A DNA stretch of 36,893 nucleotides from Pseudoneobacillus rhizosphaerae (GTDB lineage Bacteria; Bacillota; Bacilli; Bacillales; Cytobacillaceae). Position 1 is the stretch's first letter. Each line of letters starts with the position of its first letter. The stretch lies in NCBI RefSeq assembly GCF_917563885.1, contig NZ_CAKJTG010000033.1, forward strand, positions 1-36,893, in the 5' to 3' direction. The notes below the pieces were generated by a model. That model ran no database searches, was not told where the DNA came from, and saw only the letters and a program-made list of their open reading frames with translations. Both the position numbers and the translations under genes were made by a program. This document shows, one piece after another, positions 1-8,195 of the stretch.

Positions 1-5
1 TACAG

Positions 6-121
6 TCTGGTGGCGATGGCAAGAAGGTCACACCCGTTCCCATACCGAACACGGAAGTTAAGCTTCTTTGCGCCGATGGTAGTTGGAGGATTCCTCCTGT
101 GAGAGTAGGACGTCGCCAGGC
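6..121 (+). rRNA. rrf: 5S ribosomal RNA
   Basis: Nearly identical to Bacillus 5S rRNA, including the conserved blocks GGTCACACCCGTTCCCATAC and GAACACGGAAGTTAAGC and the closing GTGAGAGTAGGACG. The two ends (TCTGGTGGCG and CGTCGCCAGG) pair to form helix I. It would be the last gene of an rRNA operon whose 16S and 23S genes lie outside the window. The exact ends are uncertain by a few bases. Confidence 0.94.
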
Positions 122-155
122 GGTATTTATAAAATATCAGTATTCTTATTATCGT

Positions 156-230
<75 letters not shown>

Positions 231-264
231 TTAATTTTTTCAAGCAAATCACTTGAAAATACTT

Positions 265-338
265 GGTCCGGTAGTTCAGTTGGTTAGAATGCCTGCCTGT
301 CACGCAGGAGGTCGCGGGTTCGAGTCCCGTCCGGACCG
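265..338 (+). tRNA. tRNA-Asp (GTC)
   Basis: The acceptor stem GGTCCGG/CCGGACC is perfect and followed by discriminator G. The anticodon loop CTGTCAC places GTC at 299-301, and the T-arm is GCGGGTTCGAGTCCCGT. No CCA is encoded. It lies 35 bases after tRNA-fMet and ends just before a strong terminator, so it closes the rRNA/tRNA transcript. Confidence 0.95.
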
Positions 339-350
339 TAATATTTATGT

Positions 351-379
351 AAAAAGCGAAACGCGAGTTTCGCTTTTTT
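351..379 (+). terminator. Rho-independent terminator of the rRNA/tRNA cluster
   Basis: The hairpin AAAAAGCGAAAC-GCGA-GTTTCGCTTTTTT has a 12-bp stem and a T-rich 3' arm, 12 bases after tRNA-Asp. Confidence 0.9.
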
Positions 380-584
380 ACTTTTTACGGATAAATTTTT
401 GTAAAACACTTATTAAAGACAAAACCGCATAACTTAAGCAGTCCAATTAAAGACAAACCCCCAGAACCAAAGGCCCGAACTGTCCTCAAGAAGCCCTATA
501 AAAAAAAACCCCCACACCAAAGGACTACAAAATCCCAACTTTTTTGCCCTAATCCCAAAAATCATGTAAACTACATATAGCTCT
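380..584. other. Non-coding spacer with short C-rich direct repeats
   Basis: No credible gene is visible. The spacer holds loose direct repeats: ATTAAAGACAAAACC near 412 and ATTAAAGACAAACCC near 446, then CCCCCAGAACCAAAGG near 459 and CCCCCACACCAAAGG near 511. In B. subtilis thiL lies just before tsaE; no trace of it is seen here. Confidence 0.5.
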
Positions 585-614
585 AATATCCTTAGGATGC
601 TTCCTAAGGATATT
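585..614. terminator. Perfect 13-bp hairpin upstream of tsaE
   Basis: AATATCCTTAGGA-TGCT-TCCTAAGGATATT is a perfect inverted repeat with a 4-base loop. Only a broken T-run (TATTTATT) follows, so it could be a weak terminator, a bidirectional terminator or a leader hairpin of the tsaE operon. No gene lies between the upstream tRNA terminator and this hairpin, so a second terminator has no obvious client. Confidence 0.5.
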
Positions 615-662
615 TATTCATGGATGATGGTAACTCTATATATAAATTAGGTGAGAAATGAA

Positions 663-1115
663 ATGGAATTTCAGTACATATCAAATAACGCAGATCAAAC
701 AAAAGCATTTGCCAAAAAATTAGCTAGCTACCTTCAACCTGGAGATGTAATCGCACTAGAAGGTGATTTAGGTGCTGGTAAAACTACTTTTACTAAAGGT
801 TTGGCAGAAGGTCTAGAAATAACGAAAAACGTCAACAGTCCCACTTTTACAATTATTAAAGAATATAAAGGTACCATGCCGCTATTCCATATGGATGTAT
901 ATCGTTTAGAGAATTCAGATGAAGACCTAGGGTTTGAAGAGTATTTTGAAGGATTAGGGGTTACAGTGGTTGAATGGGCCCATTTAATTAAGGACCAGCT
1001 CCCTCCTGAGCTATTAACCATCTATCTTACTCATAGTAATGAAGGGGCACGAAATATTAAGCTAGTGCCTGCTGGGAAACGATACGAAGAACTCTGTAAG
1101 GAGATTATGCAATGA
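663..1115 (+). CDS. tsaE: tRNA t6A biosynthesis ATPase TsaE
   Basis: TsaE is the small P-loop ATPase that drives the TsaBDE complex making threonylcarbamoyl-adenosine at tRNA position 37. The Walker A motif [14 protein letters not shown] lies near residues 34-47, followed by the family block [11 protein letters not shown] and HMDVYR. Its length of about 150 residues fits the family. I chose ATG at 663 because AGGTGAG sits 7 bases upstream. A GTG at 651 is in frame but has no Shine-Dalgarno. The gene overlaps tsaB by 4 bases and begins the operon tsaE-tsaB-rimI-tsaD (B. subtilis ydiB-ydiE order). Confidence 0.95.
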   Translation: MEFQYISNNADQTKAFAKKLASYLQPGDVIALEGDLGAGKTTFTKGLAEGLEITKNVNSPTFTIIKEYKGTMPLFHMDVYRLENSDEDLGFEEYFEGLGVTVVEWAHLIKDQLPPELLTIYLTHSNEGARNIKLVPAGKRYEELCKEIMQ

Positions 1116-1819
1116 CAATACTCGCGATTGACACATCTAATTATACATTAGGAATTGCACTTCTTAATGAAGAAACGGTAATTGGTGAATATATTACCAA
1201 TGTGAAAGTTAATCATTCCGTTCGAGCAATGCCAGCAATAGAAGCTTTAATGAAGGACTGTAGTATTAGCCCAAAGCAACTAACTAAAATTGTTGTCGCA
1301 AAAGGTCCAGGATCATATACAGGAGTTCGAATTGGAGTTACGATAGCGAAAACACTTGCTTGGAGTTTAAATATCCCGATAGTAGGAATATCAAGTTTAG
1401 AAATTTTAACTGCTTCAGTAGGTAGATATTTTACAGGCTATATTTCACCATTATTTGATGCCAGAAGAGGACAAATCTATACGGGTTTATATCAATATCA
1501 AAATGGGGATTTACAAACAATATACAAGGACCAAAATGTTTTAACGATTAACTGGATAGACACATTGAAGTCCTTGGACAAACCTATTTTATTTGTTGGT
1601 AATGATTTGCCGATCCACCGAGAAGTGATTGAAAGAGAATTAGGGGAAAAAGCTTTGTTTGCAGAAATAACGGAGCATAACCCTCGACCTTCTGAACTTG
1701 GATTATTGGGGAAAACTCGACCTACGGAAGAAATACATAGCTTTGTTCCGAATTATATTCGTTTGGCAGAAGCAGAAGTGAAATGGATGGAAGCTAATCA
1801 GATTGAAGAGACTAAATAG
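1112..1819 (+). CDS. tsaB: tRNA t6A biosynthesis scaffold protein TsaB
   Basis: TsaB is an actin-like ASKHA-fold protein that dimerises with TsaD and recruits TsaE. The sequence opens with [18 protein letters not shown] and carries the family block KGPGSYTGVRIGVTIAKTLA at about residues 64-83. At 235 residues it matches the Bacillus protein (about 229). The ATG overlaps the tsaE stop codon (ATGA), which suggests translational coupling. It lacks the metal-binding histidines of TsaD, as expected for the non-catalytic partner. Confidence 0.94.
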   Translation: MTILAIDTSNYTLGIALLNEETVIGEYITNVKVNHSVRAMPAIEALMKDCSISPKQLTKIVVAKGPGSYTGVRIGVTIAKTLAWSLNIPIVGISSLEILTASVGRYFTGYISPLFDARRGQIYTGLYQYQNGDLQTIYKDQNVLTINWIDTLKSLDKPILFVGNDLPIHREVIERELGEKALFAEITEHNPRPSELGLLGKTRPTEEIHSFVPNYIRLAEAEVKWMEANQIEETK

Positions 1820-1834
1820 TTAGGAAGAATTTTT

Positions 1835-2284
1835 ATGAATGACTCATTATTATTCCGTTTAATGCGTGAAGAAGATATCGATCAAATTGTAAATATAGAG
1901 AAGCTATCTTTTACTATACCTTGGAGCAAAGAATCATTCTACAATGAACTGTATAAGAATCAGTTTGCTTCCTATTTGGTCATTGAGGATGGCGAGAAGA
2001 TCATCGGTTATTGTGGTGTTTGGATTGTTGTCGACGAGGCGCATATTACCAATATTGCGATATTGCCGGAGTATAGAGGTAGAAAATTAGGTGATGCTTT
2101 ATTAGCAAAAGTTATTCAAATGGCTAAGGAAATGGGAGCGCAGTCCATGACATTAGAGGTCAGAGTCTCAAATCACGTAGCGCAAAATTTATACCGTAAG
2201 TTTGGATTTGAAAATGGAGGCATTCGCAAGGGGTACTATACTGATAACCATGAGGATGCTTTAGTAATGTGGGTGAAGTTATAA
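1835..2284 (+). CDS. rimI: Ribosomal protein N-acetyltransferase RimI (GNAT)
   Basis: This GNAT acetyltransferase is predicted to acetylate the N-terminal alanine of ribosomal protein bS18. Seen features: the GNAT N-terminal region ([18 protein letters not shown]), the beta4 strand ([20 protein letters not shown]) with the acetyl-CoA pyrophosphate loop RGRKLG near residue 82, and C-terminal [18 protein letters not shown], which is RimI-specific. At 149 residues it is the usual length. It sits 15 bases after tsaB and one base before tsaD. The rimI-tsaD coupling is widespread in bacteria, but the true substrate in Bacillus is less well established. Confidence 0.92.
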   Translation: MNDSLLFRLMREEDIDQIVNIEKLSFTIPWSKESFYNELYKNQFASYLVIEDGEKIIGYCGVWIVVDEAHITNIAILPEYRGRKLGDALLAKVIQMAKEMGAQSMTLEVRVSNHVAQNLYRKFGFENGGIRKGYYTDNHEDALVMWVKL

Positions 2285-2285
2285 A

Positions 2286-3305
2286 ATGGAAAAAGATCTA
2301 TATATCATGGGGATTGAAACAAGCTGTGATGAAACAGCTGTAGCCATCATTAAAAATGGGAATGAGATTGTTGCTAATGTAGTAGCGTCTCAAATAGAAA
2401 GTCATAAGCGATTTGGTGGTGTAGTACCTGAGATTGCTTCACGACACCATGTTGAGCAGATGACCATTGTATTTGAAGAAGCTATGAATCAGGCGAATTT
2501 AACGTTTGTTGACCTTGATGCGATTGCGGTAACGGAAGGACCAGGGCTAGTTGGCGCTCTATTAATTGGTGTAAATGCAGCCAAAGCTATTAGCTTTGCT
2601 CACCAAATCCCATTAGTAGCTGTCCATCATATTGCTGGGCATATTTATGCGAATCGTCTAGTGAAGGAAATGAGCTTTCCGTTACTGTCACTTGTTGTTT
2701 CAGGAGGTCATACAGAAATTGTATTCATGAAGGAGCATGGTCATTTCCAAGTGATCGGTGAAACGAGAGATGATGCAGCAGGAGAAGCGTATGATAAAGT
2801 GGCACGTACATTAAATCTTCCTTATCCTGGTGGACCGCATATTGATCGTTTAGCCCAAGAAGGAAAGCCTACTATTGACTTACCTAGAGCGTGGTTAGAG
2901 GAAGGCTCATATGATTTTAGTTTTAGTGGTCTAAAGTCTTCCGTTATCAATACAGTTCATAATTTAACACAACGAGGTGAAACCGTTGCTCCTGAAAATC
3001 TGGCCGCAAGTTTCCAACAAAGTGTCATTGATGTATTGGTAACAAAGACAGTAAGGGCTACAAAGGAATTCCAGGTAAAGCAAGTACTGTTAGCAGGTGG
3101 TGTTGCTGCGAATAGGGGATTACGTAAAGCTTTAGAGGAAGCCTTTTATGAACTTCCTGTTGACTTAGTGATTCCACCGTTATCTCTTTGTACAGATAAC
3201 GCGGCGATGATTGCTGCTGCTGGAACCGTGCTATTTGAAAAAGGTCAACGAGCGGGCATGGATTTGAATGCTAATCCAGGCTTAGATTTAGAAATCCACA
3301 ATTAA
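2286..3305 (+). CDS. tsaD: tRNA threonylcarbamoyladenosine synthase catalytic subunit TsaD
   Basis: TsaD (Gcp/Kae1 family) transfers the threonylcarbamoyl group to A37 of ANN-decoding tRNAs. The N-terminal ASKHA motif [14 protein letters not shown] is at residues 9-22. Metal ligands are the H-rich segment [12 protein letters not shown] near 114-125, and the nucleotide-binding stretches [10 protein letters not shown] and [13 protein letters not shown] are present. The length of 339 residues is typical. It closes the t6A operon and is followed by a clear terminator. In B. subtilis (gcp/ydiE) the next gene is ydiF; here a 9-kb block intervenes. Confidence 0.96.
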   Translation: MEKDLYIMGIETSCDETAVAIIKNGNEIVANVVASQIESHKRFGGVVPEIASRHHVEQMTIVFEEAMNQANLTFVDLDAIAVTEGPGLVGALLIGVNAAKAISFAHQIPLVAVHHIAGHIYANRLVKEMSFPLLSLVVSGGHTEIVFMKEHGHFQVIGETRDDAAGEAYDKVARTLNLPYPGGPHIDRLAQEGKPTIDLPRAWLEEGSYDFSFSGLKSSVINTVHNLTQRGETVAPENLAASFQQSVIDVLVTKTVRATKEFQVKQVLLAGGVAANRGLRKALEEAFYELPVDLVIPPLSLCTDNAAMIAAAGTVLFEKGQRAGMDLNANPGLDLEIHN

Positions 3306-3320
3306 TTTTAAAGTTTAAGT

Positions 3321-3349
3321 CTCCTTTTTTTTAAAAGGAGGCCTTTTTT
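3321..3349 (+). terminator. Terminator of the tsaEB-rimI-tsaD operon
   Basis: The hairpin CTCCTTTT-TTTT-AAAAGGAG is followed by GCCTTTTTT, 16 bases after the tsaD stop codon. Confidence 0.85.
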
Positions 3350-3482
3350 GTGGATAACTTATAAATTCATCCACGTTATTGTGAATAATGTGGACAAATA
3401 GTAATATTTTTGTGGATAGTGTGTATAACTCTGTTGATAGCTTTATATATAGGCATTTAGTTGTGTATATAACTGTGGATTA
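3349..3482. other. DnaA-box-like cluster downstream of tsaD
   Basis: A perfect DnaA box in reverse orientation (TGTGGATAA, complement of TTATCCACA) lies at 3349-3357. One-mismatch copies follow: TGTGGACAA 3389-3397, TGTGGATAG 3411-3419, TGTGTATAA 3420-3428 and TGTGGATTA 3474-3482. TGTTGATAG 3432-3440 has two mismatches. All face the same way, in AT-rich DNA without an ORF. DnaA-binding mapping in B. subtilis found a box cluster in the gcp(tsaD)-ydiF interval (from memory), so this is probably the same regulatory cluster. The rest of the 299-base gap is AT-rich and featureless until the psuG terminator. Confidence 0.72.
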
Positions 3483-3556
3483 ATTAAAAGAAAGCTATTC
3501 TAACAATAATAAATAGGCAAATTTAGATATCAATTTGGTATTTATTTTTCTCTAAA

Positions 3557-3588
3557 CTAAAAAAGACTGGGTTTTTATACCCAGTCTT
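3557..3588 (-). terminator. Terminator of the psu operon
   Basis: The stem AAGACTGGGT/ACCCAGTCTT (3563-3572 with 3579-3588) has a 6-base loop. Read on the minus strand it is followed by TTTTTTAG, 16 bases after the psuG stop codon. Confidence 0.85.
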
Positions 3589-3604
3589 AAAACTAAATTT
3601 AGCC

Positions 3605-4528
3605 TTATTTATTTAAGGAATTAAAGCTTACTGCTAATTTTGCACCAACAACGGCATTGTTTTTAACTAATGCAATGTTTGCGTCTAGACTTTTACCTTC
3701 TGTTAGTTCTTTCACTTTGCCAAGAAGGAATGGTGTAACATTTTTACCAGAGATGTTATTTTCCTCTGCCTCTTTTAATGCTGACTGAATTACGTCATTA
3801 ATAAACTTCTCATCCAGTGCATGTTCTTCAGGAATCGGGTTGGCAACAACCACTCCACCCTTAAGGTTTAAATCCCATTTTGCTTTTAATGTAGAAGCGA
3901 TTGTGTCTACATCATCTGCATGTAAGTGTAATGGGAATTCACTTTTTCTTGTATAGAAGGCAGGAAGGACATCAGTTTGATAACCAATAACCGGTACACC
4001 TTTTGTTTCAAGATATTCCATTGTTAACCCTAAATCTAAAATTGATTTCGCACCCGCACAAATAACCGCCACATTTGTTTGACCTAGTTCATCCAAGTCT
4101 GCTGAAATATCCATTGTCGTTTCAGCGCCACGGTGAACACCACCAATACCGCCAGTAACAAAAATATTAATTCCTGCTGCTTCTGCGCAAATCATTGTAG
4201 CAGCTACCGTCGTTGCCCCTAGTTTTTTTGTAGCGATCAAATAAGCTAAATCACGTCTAGATGCTTTTGCTACATCTGAACTCTTCCCGAACATTTCTAA
4301 TTCTTCATCGGATAATCCAATTTTAAGTTTTCCATCAATAATGGCTGTAGTTGCTGGAACTGCTCCATTATCACGGATAATTTGTTCCACTTCACGAGCA
4401 GTTTTCACATTTTGTGGATAAGGCATACCGTGCGAAATAATCGTAGATTCTAAGGCAACGATTGGTTTGCCTTGTTCTTTTGCCACACGTACTTCTTCGG
4501 AAAACGTAATATACTGGTTGATATTCAT
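3605..4528 (-). CDS. psuG: Pseudouridine-5'-phosphate glycosidase PsuG
   Basis: PsuG reversibly cleaves the C-C bond of pseudouridine 5'-phosphate to uracil and ribose 5-phosphate, the second step of pseudouridine degradation. The 307-residue sequence shows the family signatures [19 protein letters not shown] near residues 22-40 (with the conserved Glu), [30 protein letters not shown] near 105-134, and [20 protein letters not shown], whose Lys is the catalytic Schiff-base lysine by comparison with the E. coli enzyme. The reading frame overlaps psuK by 4 bases, so the two are translationally coupled. It is the last gene of the operon and is followed by a terminator. Confidence 0.94.
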   Translation of the reverse strand: MNINQYITFSEEVRVAKEQGKPIVALESTIISHGMPYPQNVKTAREVEQIIRDNGAVPATTAIIDGKLKIGLSDEELEMFGKSSDVAKASRRDLAYLIATKKLGATTVAATMICAEAAGINIFVTGGIGGVHRGAETTMDISADLDELGQTNVAVICAGAKSILDLGLTMEYLETKGVPVIGYQTDVLPAFYTRKSEFPLHLHADDVDTIASTLKAKWDLNLKGGVVVANPIPEEHALDEKFINDVIQSALKEAEENNISGKNVTPFLLGKVKELTEGKSLDANIALVKNNAVVGAKLAVSFNSLNK

Positions 4529-5634
4529 AATAATTCCTCCATGTCTTTTTGTAGTTGTGTTGAGGATAAATCTTGTCTGACTGTATAAGGTGATTGTAGT
4601 GTTTTAGACGCATTGATAGTGCCGGCTTTAGCGATTTCGAATAATGTTTTACCCTCTAACCATGAGTAAATGACAGCGGAGGAAAAAGCATCTCCTGCCC
4701 CCGTTACATCTACGATCTCACTAATTTCAATCGCAGGGACATGAAAGATCCCCTCTTCCTTATTACCTATCATTGAGCCTTGTTTACCGTTAGTAATAAC
4801 CACATTGGATATTCCTAATGCTAACCATTTTTCTAAAACGCTTTTCCAATCTTCCTCATCCTTGATTTCGGTTTGAAAATAAGCTTCAGATTCATCGCGG
4901 TTTGTGATGAGCCAAGTAACACCCTCTAAATTATCTGGTAAATGACTCATTTTTGGTGATGAAACAGGTATTAGGACTATTGGTATACCATGATTTTTGG
5001 CAAAGTGACACAAGAACTGGATTGTTTCTTTTGGACAGTTTAAATCCGCCATGATACATTTTGCTTGGCTTAAGAATGTATCATTTTTCAAAAGTAAATC
5101 AGGTGTGATCGCCTCATACACTTCCATATCGGCAAGCGCAATAATTAATTCCCCGTTAGAATCTAAAACAGCTGTGTAGGAACCTGTTGATTTTTCTGGG
5201 AATTGAGTTACAGTTTCTAAGTTCATGTAGAGCGAAGATGATTCGGCAATGAATGACCAGTCGGAATCTAGGCCGCTAGTCGAGATAAGTGCCACCTCCA
5301 TCCCAAGTCGCCCAAGGTTTTCAGCAATATTTCGAGCCACTCCTCCAGCATTCTGAGAGGAATAGCTCGGATTTGAAGTACCTATCTGAGCTTTCTCTTT
5401 TACATGAAATTTACGGTCAATATTTGCCCCACCGATACAAATAACCGGTTGCGATTCAGTTAAAATATAGGCCCTGCCTAAAATTTTCCCCTTTTTAATT
5501 AAACCAGAAATCATATTTGCAATGGAGGGACGAGATAATCCTAAACTCTCAGCTAGTTCTTGTTGAGAAACATAAGGATTCTTACGGATTAGATCCAGTA
5601 CCAATTGTTCTTTCTCATTCATTCGTTCAGTCAT
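4525..5634 (-). CDS. psuK: Pseudouridine kinase PsuK with N-terminal helix-turn-helix domain
   Basis: This PfkB-family sugar kinase is predicted to phosphorylate pseudouridine for PsuG. Residues 5-57 form a winged HTH ([39 protein letters not shown]). The kinase follows, with the GGANIDRKF start near residue 69 and the PfkB C-terminal signature DVTGAGDAF, whose catalytic Asp is residue 315. A strong Shine-Dalgarno (GAGGTGA) precedes the ATG. The HTH-PfkB fusion is known in this family and suggests the kinase may also regulate transcription, perhaps of its own operon. That role is inference. It lies 35 bases after the upstream lipoprotein gene and overlaps psuG. Confidence 0.9.
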   Translation of the reverse strand: MTERMNEKEQLVLDLIRKNPYVSQQELAESLGLSRPSIANMISGLIKKGKILGRAYILTESQPVICIGGANIDRKFHVKEKAQIGTSNPSYSSQNAGGVARNIAENLGRLGMEVALISTSGLDSDWSFIAESSSLYMNLETVTQFPEKSTGSYTAVLDSNGELIIALADMEVYEAITPDLLLKNDTFLSQAKCIMADLNCPKETIQFLCHFAKNHGIPIVLIPVSSPKMSHLPDNLEGVTWLITNRDESEAYFQTEIKDEEDWKSVLEKWLALGISNVVITNGKQGSMIGNKEEGIFHVPAIEISEIVDVTGAGDAFSSAVIYSWLEGKTLFEIAKAGTINASKTLQSPYTVRQDLSSTQLQKDMEELL

Positions 5635-5669
5635 AAAATCACCTCATCCATTACACTAATATTTACTGC

Positions 5670-6749
5670 TTATTTTGGGCTAAAGGCTTTTAATTCTTCC
5701 TGTGTTTCAGGAACTTTAACATCACCTGATTTAATCTTTTCAATCCATTCTTGAACGCTTGCATCAATATCAGCTTTACTCGCTGCTTTCTCATTGATAG
5801 GGGCTAAGCCAACACCATCTTCTGCTAAACCATATAACTTGATTTCTCCGCCAGGGAATTGGCCATCTTTTGTTTTAGTGGAAAGGTCTTTTACTGCTAC
5901 ATCCACACGTTTTAAGGCTGAGGTTAGGACCACGTCTGGACCCATGTCAGCTTGGTCACGGTCTACACCGATTACCCAAAAGTCTTGGTCAGGATTTTTT
6001 GCTTTTCGGTCATTTGCTTCTTTAAATAGTCCAGAACCAGTTCCTCCAGCAGCATGGAAAATAACATCTGCTCCTGAAGAGTACATTTTAGAGGCTATTG
6101 TGTTACCAATCTCAGCCTTGTCAAACGCACCTGCATATTGAACGTCCACTTTGGCCCCCGGATTAGCAGCTTTAACACCAGCTATGAAACCGACTTCGAA
6201 GCGTTCGACTACAGGAATTTCCATACCGCCAATGAATCCAATATGGTTAGTTTTGGTTGTTTTTGCAGCTGCAATTCCCGCAAGGAATCCTGCTTCGTGT
6301 TCTTTGAATAGAATGCTTGCAACGTTTGGTAGATCGACCTCAGCATCGACAATTGCAAACTTCGCATCTCTTTGTTGGGTTGCAATTTCTTCAACCGCAG
6401 CTGGCATTAAGAAACCAATCGCGTAAACTAAGTCAAAATCTTGACGAACAAGTGTATTTAAGTTTGTTGTATAATCGGCATCCGATTTAGATTGAAGGTA
6501 ATCATAGCCATTTTTACCCTTTTCCAATCCATTTTCTTTACCAAAATTCACTAAACCTTCCCAAGAAGATTGATTAAATGATTTATCATCCACCCCGCCG
6601 ATATCAGTAACCATCGCGACAGTGAATTGTTCTTTTTCTCCACCATTAGTTGTTTCGTTAGTTGTATCATCGCTTTTACCACAAGCAGCTAGTAGCGTAC
6701 CCGTTATAAGAACAGTTGATAATGCGATTCCGAATTTCCTTTTATTCAA
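5670..6749 (-). CDS. BMP-family nucleoside-binding lipoprotein
   Basis: This is a substrate-binding lipoprotein of the BMP/PnrA/Med family, which binds nucleosides for ABC import. The signal peptide ends in lipobox LLAAC with Cys near residue 23. The mature part begins FTVAMVTDIGGVDDKSFNQSSWEG, the family hallmark, and contains GFLAGIAAAKTTKTNHIGFIGGME and IFHAAGGTGSGLF. The start is TTG at 6749 with AGGGGG 8 bases upstream; the nearby ATG is out of frame and hits a stop. It is the first gene of the psu operon, so pseudouridine is a likely ligand (inference). No ABC ATPase or permease is encoded alongside, so it must use components from elsewhere. Confidence 0.9.
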   Translation of the reverse strand: MNKRKFGIALSTVLITGTLLAACGKSDDTTNETTNGGEKEQFTVAMVTDIGGVDDKSFNQSSWEGLVNFGKENGLEKGKNGYDYLQSKSDADYTTNLNTLVRQDFDLVYAIGFLMPAAVEEIATQQRDAKFAIVDAEVDLPNVASILFKEHEAGFLAGIAAAKTTKTNHIGFIGGMEIPVVERFEVGFIAGVKAANPGAKVDVQYAGAFDKAEIGNTIASKMYSSGADVIFHAAGGTGSGLFKEANDRKAKNPDQDFWVIGVDRDQADMGPDVVLTSALKRVDVAVKDLSTKTKDGQFPGGEIKLYGLAEDGVGLAPINEKAASKADIDASVQEWIEKIKSGDVKVPETQEELKAFSPK

Positions 6750-6791
6750 GACATGTGCCCCCTATGATGTAATTTGATTAAGTATATTTCG

Positions 6792-6854
6792 TAAACTTAT
6801 GTTTATGAAATAAACTTATGTTTGAAGTATACTCTTAATTAACCGTTAGGTCAA
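6792..6854 (-). promoter_or_regulatory. psu operon promoter with twin palindromic operators
   Basis: On the minus strand, TTGACC (6849-6854) and TATACT (6826-6831) are separated by exactly 17 bases, a strong sigma-A promoter. Two copies of TAAACTTATGTTT (6792-6804 and 6811-6823) lie just downstream of the -10, 19 bases apart. Each has AAAC-TTAT-GTTT dyad symmetry. This places a repressor over the start site and initial transcribed region. The regulator is unknown; the HTH of PsuK is one candidate. The remaining 6855-7027 holds no gene. Confidence 0.75.
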
Positions 6855-7027
6855 CCCTTTATCCTAGTATTTCTATTTCTCATCCAAAGTATTACTTGTT
6901 GATGTATTAGGAACAGATTGTTTATACCAGCTTTTATACTCATAAACAATATGAACAAAATGGCTGTAAAGTTCTTTATGCTCTTTAGTTCTGTAAACTA
7001 TGAATATTAAAAAAATTTAGTAAAATT

Positions 7028-7042
7028 GAGAAAACGCTTACA
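7028..7042 (+). promoter_or_regulatory. Candidate CcpA cre site before tctC
   Basis: GAGAAAACGCTTACA matches the cre consensus WTGNAANCGNWNNCW except at the first two positions. It ends just before the Shine-Dalgarno GGGGG (7045-7049). A site here would block early elongation when preferred sugars are present. CcpA control of citrate uptake is known in Bacillus. I could not identify a convincing promoter upstream. Confidence 0.5.
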
Positions 7043-7056
7043 AAGGGGGATAAAAA

Positions 7057-8085
7057 ATGTTTTCTTTTAAAAAGATTTCAACGGTAATGTGTGCTGGAGT
7101 TTTGGCATTTAGCTTAGGTGCTTGTAGCAGTAAAGATGCTTCAAGTGATGGGAGTAATAAAGAAGGTAACGGTTATCCACAAAAGGCCATAACAGTTGTT
7201 GCTCCTTCTGGTGCTGGTGGGGGATGGGATTTAACGGCTCGCTCTTTTGCGAAGGTATTAGGTGAGACAAAATTGGTTGAGCAGCCATTGACAGTTGAGA
7301 ATAAGCCAGGTGGTGGTGGTGCCGTTTTTATGGCGGAGTACGCTACACAGCATGTTGAAAATAACGATATGCTGTTTGTTAACTCACCGCCGATTATCAT
7401 TAATAATTTGAAAAAAGAAGGAAATAGTCCATATGGCTATCAGAATACAACTCCTCTAGCACAGTTGACTAAAGATTTTGGAGCAATTGTAGTAAAAGCG
7501 GATTCAAAATTTACTGATTTAAAGTCACTTTTAGAAGAAGTCCAAAAGGACCCTAGCAAACTGACCTTTGCAGGTGGCTCTGCACCAGGATCAATGGACC
7601 ATTTAATTTCAATTTTACCCGCTTACAAATTTGGTATAGATCCGACAAAAGTGAAGTACGTTTCTTATGATGGTGGTGGAGAAGCGATTACGGCATTACT
7701 TGGTGGTAATGCGGATGTAATTGGAACAGATGCTTCTAGTGTGAAGGAATTTTTAAAGGCTGGTAAGGTTCGCGTGTTAGCTGTTACTTCTACAGAACGT
7801 TTAACTGGGGATTTCAAAGATGTTCCGACTGCGGTTGAACAAGGTGTAGACGCTGAATTTACGATTTGGCGTGGTGTGTTTGGACCAGAAAAGATGTCTG
7901 AGGAAGCAAAGGCTTATTGGGTAGATTCAATCGATAAGCTCGTTAAAACGCCTGAATGGCAAACGGAAGTGGAAACACAAGGATGGGAAATGGAATATAA
8001 AAATGCTGATGATTTCAAAACGTTTTTAGTAGAACAAGAATCACAAGTTACTCAATTATTAGAGGCATTAGGCATGCAGAAGTAA
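7057..8085 (+). CDS. tctC: Tripartite tricarboxylate transporter substrate-binding lipoprotein TctC
   Basis: TctC-type (Bug family) extracytoplasmic solute receptor. The signal peptide ends in GACSSKD with a lipobox Cys near residue 23. The mature protein begins YPQKAITVVAPSGAGGGWDLTAR, the usual TctC start, and contains VENKPGGGGAVFMAEY and GGNADVIGTDASSVKEFLKAGKVRVLAV, both family hallmarks. The length of 342 residues is typical. The strong RBS AAGGGGGA precedes the ATG. It is followed by tctB and tctA, and a citrate-type two-component system lies downstream, so citrate or a related di/tricarboxylate is the likely substrate; the exact ligand cannot be read from sequence. Confidence 0.93.
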   Translation: MFSFKKISTVMCAGVLAFSLGACSSKDASSDGSNKEGNGYPQKAITVVAPSGAGGGWDLTARSFAKVLGETKLVEQPLTVENKPGGGGAVFMAEYATQHVENNDMLFVNSPPIIINNLKKEGNSPYGYQNTTPLAQLTKDFGAIVVKADSKFTDLKSLLEEVQKDPSKLTFAGGSAPGSMDHLISILPAYKFGIDPTKVKYVSYDGGGEAITALLGGNADVIGTDASSVKEFLKAGKVRVLAVTSTERLTGDFKDVPTAVEQGVDAEFTIWRGVFGPEKMSEEAKAYWVDSIDKLVKTPEWQTEVETQGWEMEYKNADDFKTFLVEQESQVTQLLEALGMQK

Positions 8086-8144
8086 TCAGAAAAGCGGTAG
8101 CGCCAGCTTAGCTCACAATAGGACACGAGCTGGACAGTACAAGG

Positions 8145-8170
8145 GGGAAGGAGTTTAATCTCTCCTTCCC
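8145..8170 (+). terminator. Intercistronic hairpin between tctC and tctB
   Basis: GGGAAGGAG (8145-8153) pairs with CTCCTTCCC (8162-8170) around an 8-base loop. It is followed by TATTAAATTTTTAG rather than a clean T-run. It is likely a partial terminator or mRNA-stabilising structure that lets the binding protein be made in excess over TctB/TctA, a common arrangement in binding-protein transporters. Confidence 0.55.
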
Positions 8171-8195
8171 TATTAAATTTTTAGGGGGATGACTA

